Positions 8,548 through 15,706 of a DNA stretch of 64,000 nt are shown here, piece by piece. The position numbers were made by a program, and so were the translations under genes. Under the pieces are notes generated by a model. It worked only from the letters and a program-made list of their open reading frames with translations, was not told the DNA's origin and did no database searches. The first letter of the stretch is position 1. Every line of letters starts with the position of its first letter. The DNA comes from Bacteroidales bacterium (GTDB lineage: Bacteria; Bacteroidota; Bacteroidia; Bacteroidales; Muribaculaceae), in NCBI GenBank assembly GCA_019416285.1, contig DXXM01000013.1:1-64000 (forward strand). The letters run 5' to 3'.

Positions 8548-8749
8548 TGATTGCCTCCTTAATCCTTTCATTCCATACACGTCCCTTCCTCTCGGCACTT
8601 TCACGCATATTTCTGAAATAAGCCTCAGTTGCCTCATGCTGTCTGCGGGCTGCATCATCGGCAACCTCCTTCATCACATAGCGCAGCATTTCATCCGTAG
8701 GCTCTTCGCCCGAAGTAAAGCGATATGAATTCAGTTCTTTTTCTGACAT
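8528..8749 (-). CDS. Small partner of zeta-like kinase, putative antitoxin
   Basis: 73 residues from ATG 8749 (MSEKELNSYRFTSGEEPTDEM). Charged, predicted mostly helical, with MLRYVMKEVADDAARRQHEATEAYFRNM forming an amphipathic helix. No DNA-binding motif was recognised. It overlaps the kinase start by 20 nt. The antitoxin role is inferred from position and size. Confidence 0.65.
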   Translation of the reverse strand: MSEKELNSYRFTSGEEPTDEMLRYVMKEVADDAARRQHEATEAYFRNMRESAERKGRVWNERIKEAINGRYTS

Positions 8750-8777
8750 AATATTATCTGTTAAGGAGTTGAGACTA

Positions 8778-8785
8778 CAAATATA
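8778..8785 (-). promoter_or_regulatory. -7 element for the zeta/antitoxin pair
   Basis: TATATTTG on the minus strand, 29 nt before the antitoxin ATG. A TTG lies 22 nt further upstream. Confidence 0.5.
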
Positions 8786-8826
8786 ACAATTTAATTTCAA
8801 AAGCGATCAACGTATCAAAAACAATA

Positions 8827-9741
8827 TCATTTCCCGCCCCGGTTTCTCGGATGATACTTCAGAATGTCCGAGCGCAGGGTCGAGCGGTCGAGATGGATGT
8901 AAATCTGCGTCGTCGCTATAGTCTCGTGGCCCAGCATCTGCTGGATGGCCCTGAGATTAGCGCCCCCTTCGAGCAGATGGGTGGCGAAAGAGTGGCGCAA
9001 CGTGTGGGGCGAAATATTCTTTCGTATCCCCGCATCCTCAGCCAGCGACTTCACAATCTGAAATATCCGCTCGCGCGTCAGCTTGCGGCCGCGACGGTTG
9101 AGAAACACTGTGTTCTCACATCCCGGCTTCACATCAAGCATCGACCGGTCCTCGAAATAGTCCTCGAGAGCGCTCACCGCCGCTTCCGACATCGGCACCA
9201 TCCGCTCCTTGTTCCCCTTACCGCGCACCACGAGATAACCCTCCTCGGCATAAATCTTAGAAATCTCCAGCCCTATGAGCTCGCTCACACGCAACCCGCA
9301 GCCGTAGAGCACCTCCATCATCGCCCTGTCGCGCGAGGCCTCCGCCTTGTCGGGATTGATGGCAGCAATCATCGCGTCGATTTCCTCAAGAGTCAGCACC
9401 TCCGGCAGATGCAGACCGGTTTTCGGCGACTCCAGCAACTCCGTCGGGTCAGGATTGAGATAGTCCTCCATGCTCAGAAAACGGAAAAACGACCTCATCC
9501 CCGACACTATCCGCGCCTGCGAGCGCTCCGCGATGCCGAGGTCATGCAACTCGCCTATGAAATAGCGCAGCGTGTCGGCCGTCACCTCCCTCAGCTTCGT
9601 CCCCGATTCCGCAAGATAGACGAGCAGCTTCCTCACATCTCTCATGTAAGCCTCGCGCGTATTCCCGGCCATCCCCTTCTCCATCTGAAGAAAGAGCCCG
9701 TATTCACTCATCACCCTGTCTATATCGTCAAGTTTTCTCAT
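8827..9741 (-). CDS. xerD: Site-specific tyrosine recombinase XerD
   Basis: 304 residues. The N-terminal SAM-like core-binding domain (about 10-95) is followed by the catalytic domain with R in YGCGLRVSELIGLEI, K in VRGKGNKERMVPM, HxxR in SPHTLRHSFATHLLEGG, the second H in QMLGHETIATTQIY and the nucleophile Y in TQIYIHLD. It resolves chromosome dimers at dif together with XerC. No integrated element or dif-like site was recognised beside it, and its length and motifs fit the housekeeping enzyme. Confidence 0.9.
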   Translation of the reverse strand: MRKLDDIDRVMSEYGLFLQMEKGMAGNTREAYMRDVRKLLVYLAESGTKLREVTADTLRYFIGELHDLGIAERSQARIVSGMRSFFRFLSMEDYLNPDPTELLESPKTGLHLPEVLTLEEIDAMIAAINPDKAEASRDRAMMEVLYGCGLRVSELIGLEISKIYAEEGYLVVRGKGNKERMVPMSEAAVSALEDYFEDRSMLDVKPGCENTVFLNRRGRKLTRERIFQIVKSLAEDAGIRKNISPHTLRHSFATHLLEGGANLRAIQQMLGHETIATTQIYIHLDRSTLRSDILKYHPRNRGGK

Positions 9742-9752
9742 CTCACAGTTCT

Positions 9753-9852
9753 ATGATTTCAGTTATATGATTACCGAGTTCGGTCCTATGGTTGCGGCGT
9801 CCGCTTCCATGATTTCGGGTCTATGATTTCGGCTTCCAATCTATGAATTTCC
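9753..9852. repeat. Imperfect ~56-bp tandem duplication in the xerD leader
   Basis: The word CTATGATTTC or variants recurs with ATG at 9753, 9767, 9788, 9809, 9823 and 9843. The spacing 14/21/21/14/20 shows two copies of a three-part unit. Its function is unknown; it lies in the minus-strand leader between xerD and a possible -7 element (TAACTTTG, 9886-9893). Confidence 0.55.
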
Positions 9853-9983
9853 GAAGCGCCACCGAACCCGCGGTCTGCGCCTCCGCAAAGTTAATCACAA
9901 TCCTCGAATACACCTAATAATAAAAGCGCTTTAAGTTAAGATGTGTTTACAAAATGCGCCTTATAGTTAATGTCTGTTAATTA

Positions 9984-10013
9984 TTTGGGGGGGTAATTTT
10001 TGACGTACATTTG
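9984..10013 (+). promoter_or_regulatory. Promoter of the collagen-like lipoprotein gene
   Basis: TTTG (9984-9987), 18 nt, TACATTTG (10006-10013), with a run of seven G in the spacer. A nearly identical block (one mismatch in 36 nt) lies at 14612-14647. It implies a leader of about 220 nt before the ATG at 10239. Confidence 0.75.
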
Positions 10014-10238
10014 CCCCATAAACGTGTAAAGTAACGTCGTCAAACCCATTTTTCCGACATCAAAATTACCAAAAAACTTCATAAACCAAACCATTTTGCC
10101 TATGTAAAAAAAGCTAAAAATTACACCTTAAGAAAAGATGCAATTTTTGCGCACTTTCTCTGCTACACAACCATCCTAAGCATAACAAAAAGACTATAAT
10201 TTTAACCTTTTCAAGTTATAACTTAATCCTAAATTTTT
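10014..10238 (+). promoter_or_regulatory. Long A/T-rich 5' leader of the collagen-like gene
   Basis: No ORF. Positions 10035-10062 (CGTCGTCAAACCCATTTTT and following) align with 14669-14696 at the same distance from the twin promoter, so the leader start is duplicated along with the promoter. The remainder is A-rich without a Shine-Dalgarno motif. Confidence 0.5.
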
Positions 10239-13200
10239 ATGAACAAAAAATTCATCAACGGACTTCTGCTCGCCTCTCTTCTTTTAGGCGGTGCAGGCAG
10301 CCTGACCTCCTGCAAGGACTATGATGACGATATCGACAATCTGCAGACTCAGATTGACGGCATCGAGTCCAAGCTCGGAGAAATCCAAGCGTTGATCGAC
10401 AAGGGAAGCGTAATCACAAGCGTGACCTCGACCGACAACGGTGTCATTGTCGCTCTCAGCGATGGAAAAAGCTTCACTATCACTAACGGTCTTGATGGAA
10501 AAGACGGCGTCGACGGTATCAACGGTATAGTCTGGACTATCGGTGACGACGGTTACTGGTACAAGGACGGTGTAAAAACTGACTATCCCGCACGCGGTCC
10601 GCAAGGCGAACAGGGCCCCGCTGGAGAGCAAGGTCCCGCAGGTCCTCAGGGTCCTGCCGGTGAACAGGGTCCCGCAGGTGAGCAAGGTCCCGCCGGTCCT
10701 CAGGGTCCCGCAGGCGAACAGGGTCCCGCAGGTGAGCAAGGTCCCGCAGGTCCTCAGGGTCCTGCAGGTGAGCAAGGTCCTGCAGGTGAGCAAGGTCCTG
10801 CAGGTCCTCAGGGTCCCCAGGGTGATAAGGGTGAAACAGGCGCCACCGGTCCGCAAGGTCCTCAGGGCGACAAGGGCGAGACAGGTGCCACCGGTGCTAC
10901 CGGCAACTACTACAAGCCCAATCCCACTACTTTCAAATTTGATATCTATGACTCAAACGGCCAGTTCGTTTCAAGCACTGATATTGACTGGCGCGGCAAC
11001 TATATCGGCGTGACCGCTATCGACAACGGCTACGAAGTTCTTATCTTCGGCGTTGACCGTAACGATCCCCACAAGTTCTATCGCCTCTCGAAGAGCAGCA
11101 CTCTGAAGAGTCTCGTTCTTATTCCCCAGCTCTATGCAGACGGTATCGAGGCTGTTGAATACGGTTATACATACTTCAAGCCGTGGGAAACAACCACACC
11201 CCAGATTATATCATGGGATAATCAGGCCGGTATCAAATGTACAATTATTGCTAATGCCAGGGAGTGGCACTACACCAAGCAGGGCGGAGAAAAGACATTC
11301 AGCCCGACCAAGCTGGTTGAGTACCACCTCAATCCTTCTGCCGCCAAACTTCAGGCTGATCAGATTTCGCTCGTCAGCAACGACGTCGAGACTATCTCAC
11401 GTTCATCTAAGGCCGCTCTTGCCCTCGACAACTCTGCTTTCAGCATAAACGACGGCATTATGACCATCGGTCTCAAGGCCAACGATCCTCTGAGCATCAA
11501 GACCGGCGCCGACAACGAAGCTTCTATCTTTGCCGCCAAGGTCAAGATCAACAACAAAAATCAGAAGGACACCACTATCACTTCCGATTATGCGATGCTT
11601 TATGCTTCTCGCATTATCCCGCAGGCTATCGCCTTCAACACCAACGTACTCAAGGCCAATCCCTGTGCAGTGGCAAACAGAAATGACGAGCTTTACACAA
11701 CTGTTGAAGCTGCCATCGTCAATAAGCCTTCTGTAGATGTTGAATACAACAAGTCAATCGACCTCAACACCCTCGAAATCCACTACAATTGGGAAACCGG
11801 CACCAAGAACAAGGGTACCCACAAAATCTGGAAGTATGGTGAGGAAGCTGCCTTCGGTCTTTCTTACGATTACGCACTCATCAACTACAAGTCAGGTTCC
11901 AACAACACTGAGGAGAGCCAGTATTGCAAACTCAACGGTTCAGTCCTCACCCCCTACGGTGTGAACGAAGAAGGCAAACCCACTTATGAGAATGCAATCT
12001 CTTCTGTTGGCCGTCAGCCCCTCGTACGTGTCCGTGTAATGCAGGGCAGCAACGTAGTCCTCGTCGGCTTCATTAAGGTTAACATCGTCAAGGAAACCGA
12101 ATTCAAGGTTACCGATACCGTAGACCTCGGCAACATCAAGTTCGGATGCGATGCCGCTCAGAAGAACGTTAAGTGGGCTACTATCTCCGACTACCTCCTC
12201 CAGAACACTGCAGCTCACTCTAAGGACGAGTTCAACGCTCTCTATCAGCTCGATGTTGAAAACGGCGAGGCTGTTCAGTACGTTAACAAGCCTGTAAACG
12301 GCAAGCCCAACTTCGTCAAGGCTACAGATGATCAGGAAATCGGTACCGTAGTCGAACTTGGCAACCAGACCGGCACCACCACTGACGTTCTCCGCTGGAC
12401 TCTCTCTATGGATGACCAGCAGGCAGTCTACGAGAGCGCTAACCACACTGCAACCATCTACGTTGCATACGTTCACCGCGTGGCTCCCACCATCTATGCC
12501 AACATCTATGTGCCTCTTAAGACAGATGTCACCAAGCCCGTCGGCAATGTTACCAAGAAGGTACAGGCCAACTGGATGCGCAACCAGACTGTCACTATGC
12601 TCAACGTTCCCCAGCCTACCAACAATGCTGCTCCCGCTCCCTTCGCTCAGAACCTCAACGAAGCATGGGCTACCGGCTCTAAGAGCAAACCTTCGTTCAA
12701 CCCGACCGCAGACTATCCCTCTTTCACCGCAGCTATCTTCGACCATCAGGGTGCAGGCCTCGAGACGGGTGGTTATAAATATTACTTCACCGCAGGCAAT
12801 AACCGCACTGTAACTGAAGATAATGGTAAATTCAAAGTTGTTTACACTGTTACCAATACGACTGTAGATGCTCTCGTCGGTACAGCTGTATCTGTCGCAA
12901 ACATGGGTGACAAGGCCCTCCTTGCCAACACCGGTGAATATACCAACACCACACTCTCTGCAAAAATCGGTGATGGTGCCACAGAGGTTATAGCCACTAT
13001 TGACCAGACTACAGGTGTCATCACCTACGCTAACAACCCCACAGCCAAACAGCTTCTCAACAGATATGCGTCTAATGGTAACGGTCTCGACCGCGACGAA
13101 GCCAAACTTGATGCTGAAATCGGTATCTGCGCATACTCGCCCTGCGGTATCGCAATGCAGCTCTCTGATGCAGTCTACAAGACCGTGGTTCTCCGCCCGA

Positions 13201-13670
13201 TCAACGTTTATGCTGTAAATGGCAGATCGTTCACCGATGCAACCGCCAACGGTTCCCGCGTAAATGTCTTTGACCTCCTTACATTCGACGACTGGCGCGG
13301 TCAGGCCTTCACAGGCTCCAACGGATGGCTCTTCGCTTACTATCAGATTCAGAATGTGAAACCTATCCTTTCTGAGATGGAGACAGACGCCGTTGACGGA
13401 AGCTGGCAGAAGTTCGATGCTGTTACTGAAGCCTTCAGCCTCATCAACAATGCTACATCCATCAACTGGACAGGCCTCAACAACGCTTCAAACGCTCCAG
13501 CAGCAATCAACAAGGCTAAGGATTCTTTTGGTACTATCGTTTACGACAATACCAAGTACAACAAGAACACCTTCAAGGTTAAGATTCCTGTTGAGATTAC
13601 CTATTACTGGGGTACTATCACTGTGACTGTTGAAGCTACTGTCAACAACACTCTCAATCCCGGTAACTGA
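10239..13670 (+). CDS. Large collagen-like surface lipoprotein (DUF4988/PL29-N-like)
   Basis: 1143 residues. A lipoprotein signal ends in LTSC with Cys25. A short coiled coil follows (CKDYDDDIDNLQTQIDGIESKL), then the ALIDKGSVITSVTSTDNG / VALSDGKSFTITNG pattern typical of the DUF4988 or PL29 N-terminal domain found in Bacteroidales cell-surface lipoproteins. Residues 120-222 are an uninterrupted Gly-X-Y collagen repeat of about 34 triplets, built from an 18-residue unit (GPAGEQGPAGEQGPAGPQ) and ending GDKGETGATGATG. The remaining 920 residues are beta-rich, with no recognised catalytic domain. Well-formed promoter, long leader and strong terminator suggest high expression. Likely an exported surface or S-layer-like structural protein; its function is not known. 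Confidence 0.75.
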   Translation: MNKKFINGLLLASLLLGGAGSLTSCKDYDDDIDNLQTQIDGIESKLGEIQALIDKGSVITSVTSTDNGVIVALSDGKSFTITNGLDGKDGVDGINGIVWTIGDDGYWYKDGVKTDYPARGPQGEQGPAGEQGPAGPQGPAGEQGPAGEQGPAGPQGPAGEQGPAGEQGPAGPQGPAGEQGPAGEQGPAGPQGPQGDKGETGATGPQGPQGDKGETGATGATGNYYKPNPTTFKFDIYDSNGQFVSSTDIDWRGNYIGVTAIDNGYEVLIFGVDRNDPHKFYRLSKSSTLKSLVLIPQLYADGIEAVEYGYTYFKPWETTTPQIISWDNQAGIKCTIIANAREWHYTKQGGEKTFSPTKLVEYHLNPSAAKLQADQISLVSNDVETISRSSKAALALDNSAFSINDGIMTIGLKANDPLSIKTGADNEASIFAAKVKINNKNQKDTTITSDYAMLYASRIIPQAIAFNTNVLKANPCAVANRNDELYTTVEAAIVNKPSVDVEYNKSIDLNTLEIHYNWETGTKNKGTHKIWKYGEEAAFGLSYDYALINYKSGSNNTEESQYCKLNGSVLTPYGVNEEGKPTYENAISSVGRQPLVRVRVMQGSNVVLVGFIKVNIVKETEFKVTDTVDLGNIKFGCDAAQKNVKWATISDYLLQNTAAHSKDEFNALYQLDVENGEAVQYVNKPVNGKPNFVKATDDQEIGTVVELGNQTGTTTDVLRWTLSMDDQQAVYESANHTATIYVAYVHRVAPTIYANIYVPLKTDVTKPVGNVTKKVQANWMRNQTVTMLNVPQPTNNAAPAPFAQNLNEAWATGSKSKPSFNPTADYPSFTAAIFDHQGAGLETGGYKYYFTAGNNRTVTEDNGKFKVVYTVTNTTVDALVGTAVSVANMGDKALLANTGEYTNTTLSAKIGDGATEVIATIDQTTGVITYANNPTAKQLLNRYASNGNGLDRDEAKLDAEIGICAYSPCGIAMQLSDAVYKTVVLRPINVYAVNGRSFTDATANGSRVNVFDLLTFDDWRGQAFTGSNGWLFAYYQIQNVKPILSEMETDAVDGSWQKFDAVTEAFSLINNATSINWTGLNNASNAPAAINKAKDSFGTIVYDNTKYNKNTFKVKIPVEITYYWGTITVTVEATVNNTLNPGN
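10596..10904 (+). repeat. Collagen-coding 54-bp tandem repeats
   Basis: The DNA encoding the Gly-X-Y tract is itself repetitive: a 54-bp unit, about four near-identical copies, in frame. Slipped-strand or recombinational length change would keep the frame because each triplet is 9 bp. Confidence 0.85.
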
Positions 13671-13726
13671 TCCGAATCTCGTATGACGCGGATAACCAAT
13701 CCGATCACGCTTTAATAGTAGCAGCG

Positions 13727-13760
13727 GAGGGGCCGGAGCCTTGGTTTCGGCCCCTCTTTT
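13727..13760 (+). terminator. Terminator of the collagen-like gene
   Basis: GAGGGGCCG (13727-13735) pairs with CGGCCCCTC (13748-13756), followed by TTTT. Confidence 0.85.
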
Positions 13761-13800
13761 CAAAAAACGACATCTCAACTTTCATTAGATTCACACTGTA

Positions 13801-14289
13801 ATGAAAAAAACTTATAAATATATTTTTGCATCAGCCGTTCTCTCCGCCACCCTTCTCCTCGGTGCATGCAACGGAAAGAAATCTGATTCGGCCGACGCCT
13901 CCGGCAGACCTTCGCCCATGAAGGAAGCCCATGAGAAATATATTAAAAATCTCACTTCTTCCGACACTACCGAAGTCATCCGCCTGTGCTCCGATTTTCT
14001 CACTTCTCTTCAGGAGCAACGGTTTGACGACGCTGTCGCCAACATATATAAACTCGATTCACTCGGCACTCCTCAACACCTCAGCGAACAGGAAATTACC
14101 TCCCTCCGCAGACGCACACAGCTTTTCCCTGTAATCAGCTATAAATGTGAGGAAATGACATTCTTCATGCCGACTGAAAACAAAATCACCTACAGCGTGG
14201 CGTTCAACAACGACACACCTCCGGCCACTATGGGCTGGGGCTTCTGTCCCGTCTTGATTGACAACAAATGGTTTCTTACATTCTTATAG
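13801..14289 (+). CDS. Hypothetical lipoprotein
   Basis: 162 residues. Signal peptide with lipobox LLLGAC (Cys about residue 23). The mature part is mostly helical at first (MKEAHEKYIKNL, DFLTSLQEQRFDDAVANIYKL), then a small beta region with GWGFCPVLIDNKWFLTFL. The layout, a short helical stretch followed by an NTF2-like C-terminal strand pair, is suggestive but no family was recognised. It sits between the collagen-like gene and the first copy of a conserved RNA-like element that begins about 40 nt after the stop. Confidence 0.75.
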   Translation: MKKTYKYIFASAVLSATLLLGACNGKKSDSADASGRPSPMKEAHEKYIKNLTSSDTTEVIRLCSDFLTSLQEQRFDDAVANIYKLDSLGTPQHLSEQEITSLRRRTQLFPVISYKCEEMTFFMPTENKITYSVAFNNDTPPATMGWGFCPVLIDNKWFLTFL

Positions 14290-14330
14290 TGAACACGTAC
14301 AATACTAAATATTTGTTTTCAACTTTTAAA

Positions 14331-14514
14331 GAAAGTAATACTCAATGATTTAAAGTATTATGTTTATTGCACTTGATTCCCGCGAAGAACTGGATGTGAA
14401 TCCCGAACCAAGCCTCGATTGCTCGTTCTCTTTCTGAATGGATCTGAACAGGCATAGGAATAACTGAATAAATTCAGCCGCATACTGCTGGGAAGCAGTA
14501 CGCGGCTTTTATTT
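14331..14514 (+). ncRNA. Conserved structured RNA-like element, copy 1, with terminator
   Basis: This stretch is repeated at 14883-15075. Shared parts, in order: a hairpin TAATACT...AGTATTA around an A/T loop, TTTATTGCACTT, then CGAAGAACTGGATGTGAATC with a small GGAT-GTGA-ATCC tetraloop hairpin, then ATAGGA...TAAATTCAG. It ends in a Rho-independent terminator whose 13-bp stem (14477-14489 with 14494-14506, one mismatch) precedes TTTTATTTATT. Loop and terminator sequences differ between copies while the fold is kept, which is how a functional RNA looks. It could be a separate small RNA or the 3' UTR of the lipoprotein gene. Confidence 0.55.
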
Positions 14515-14617
14515 ATTCAAAACCACAAATTTTTCATGCAGTAACCATTGCGAAATTGATACATTTAAGTTAAAATATATTTAAAAGAATCGGTTATAAG
14601 TTAACAAATATTAATAA

Positions 14618-14647
14618 TTTGGGGGGGTAATTTTTGACGTACATTTG
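14618..14647 (+). promoter_or_regulatory. Second copy of the collagen-gene promoter
   Basis: TTTG (14618-14621), 18 nt with seven G, TACATTTG (14640-14647): the same block as 9984-10013. No protein-coding gene follows; the first recognisable item downstream is RNA element copy 2. Confidence 0.7.
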
Positions 14648-14882
14648 TCACATGAATGGCTGAAATATGGTCGTAAGACCCGATTTTTACGTCATACACC
14701 CCAAACGGTTTGTCAACGAATCAAAAACGCCTGCAATCGTTATATTCACTGTAAAAACACTGTATATGCGTTGCTTCTGTCAATGAAATACATCAGGTCT
14801 GAATAGAAATTGTTAGATTCTGTCGCTTTCCATAATGTATTTCAGACGATTTTCAACTACCGTTTTATGGAACATAACAAAA
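14648..14882 (+). other. Leader-like non-coding stretch
   Basis: Lies between the duplicate promoter and RNA element copy 2. 14669-14696 aligns with the start of the collagen-gene leader. GGTCGTAAGACC (14669-14680) can form a GGTC/GACC hairpin with a GTAA loop. No ORF of note. Confidence 0.45.
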
Positions 14883-15075
14883 GAAAGTAATACTCAATGA
14901 TTTAAAGTATTATATTTATTGCACTTATTTCCTTGCGAAGAACTGGATGTGAATCCCGGACCAAGCTACAATCGCATGGCTCAGCCGTCTTAAAAGAGAC
15001 TGCAGAATCAGCGATAGGAAAAAACTAATAAATTCAGCTACCGGTTGTTGTGAAGCAACCGGTAGCTATTTTTAT
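14883..15075 (+). ncRNA. Conserved structured RNA-like element, copy 2, with terminator
   Basis: Second copy of the element at 14331-14514. It starts with the same GAAAGTAATACTCAATGATT, keeps GCGAAGAACTGGATGTGAAT and ends with a perfect 12-bp terminator stem (AGCTACCGGTTG 15036-15047 with 15056-15067) followed by ATTTTTAT. No ORF. A transcript from the promoter at 14618 would be about 420 nt. Confidence 0.55.
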
Positions 15076-15121
15076 ATGATTTTATGGTGTTGCCGATAGT
15101 AAATTTTTATATGGCTATAGT

Positions 15122-15706
15122 TCAGAAATTGACTTCGAAATCCTGGCGGGGGAGGTCGTGGCGGCTGACGAGGATGGTGACGGTGCCATTGGTGAAGGTC
15201 ATGCCGTTTTCAAAGCATGATTTGAGCCCTGTGAGAGTGTCGGGGGACAATCCGCGACACACCACAATTCCCTCCTCATGCAGCACTCTGAAGGCCGTGG
15301 CGAGCATAGCCGCGTCTGAATACTTGCCCCCGGTCCCTACATAAAGCAAGTCAGGGACCACATCGCCGGAACCGGCCGACCCATTCATATCCATAATCCT
15401 CACACGCGAGTCAGCAAGGGCGACGGTCTTGCGCGGCTGCACTCCGAAATCGCCATAGACGCCGAATACCGACGGTTCGAAGAAACACACCAGCCGGAAC
15501 AGCAGCGAGAGGTCGGCAAAGCGCGCGCCGGAGTGGGCGATGCGCCGCAGTTCGGCGTATGCGTAATATTCGCCCCGCTCGCGCAGCACAGAGGTGACAA
15601 AACGAAAAGCAAAGGGCGAATGTATGCCGAAACCCCGGCTGCGCCACGCCCGCTTGAGCCGGCGGAAACCGGGGATATGGCGATAGACCCTACTTGCCCT
15701 CCACAT
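15122..15706 (-). CDS. SAM-dependent methyltransferase-like protein
   Basis: 194 residues. The N-terminal SRGFGIHSPFAFRFVTSVL is the 'HSPFAF' signature of a Bacteroidales family usually annotated as class I methyltransferase; the rest has Rossmann-like alternation (VFGVYGDFG, VPDLLYVGTGGKYSDAAML, HEEGIVVCRGLS) but no clear glycine-rich SAM loop. Substrate unknown. Its start overlaps the 3' end of the yfhO-like gene by 17 nt, so it belongs to the same transcript. Confidence 0.6.
   Translation of the reverse strand: MWRASRVYRHIPGFRRLKRAWRSRGFGIHSPFAFRFVTSVLRERGEYYAYAELRRIAHSGARFADLSLLFRLVCFFEPSVFGVYGDFGVQPRKTVALADSRVRIMDMNGSAGSGDVVPDLLYVGTGGKYSDAAMLATAFRVLHEEGIVVCRGLSPDTLTGLKSCFENGMTFTNGTVTILVSRHDLPRQDFEVNF

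Noticed and set aside
8827..9741. xerD as the integrase of a mobile island with the zeta pair
   Set aside because: Its length and sequence fit the housekeeping XerD, and no att repeats, tRNA gene or transfer genes are near.
8851..9756. Plus-strand ORF of 301 codons
   Set aside because: Exact antisense of xerD, whose catalytic residues are intact.
10284..10856. Minus-strand ORF opposite the collagen repeat
   Set aside because: Translation is a repeat (TLRTCGTLLTC...) produced by the reverse of the Gly-X-Y codons; no independent evidence.
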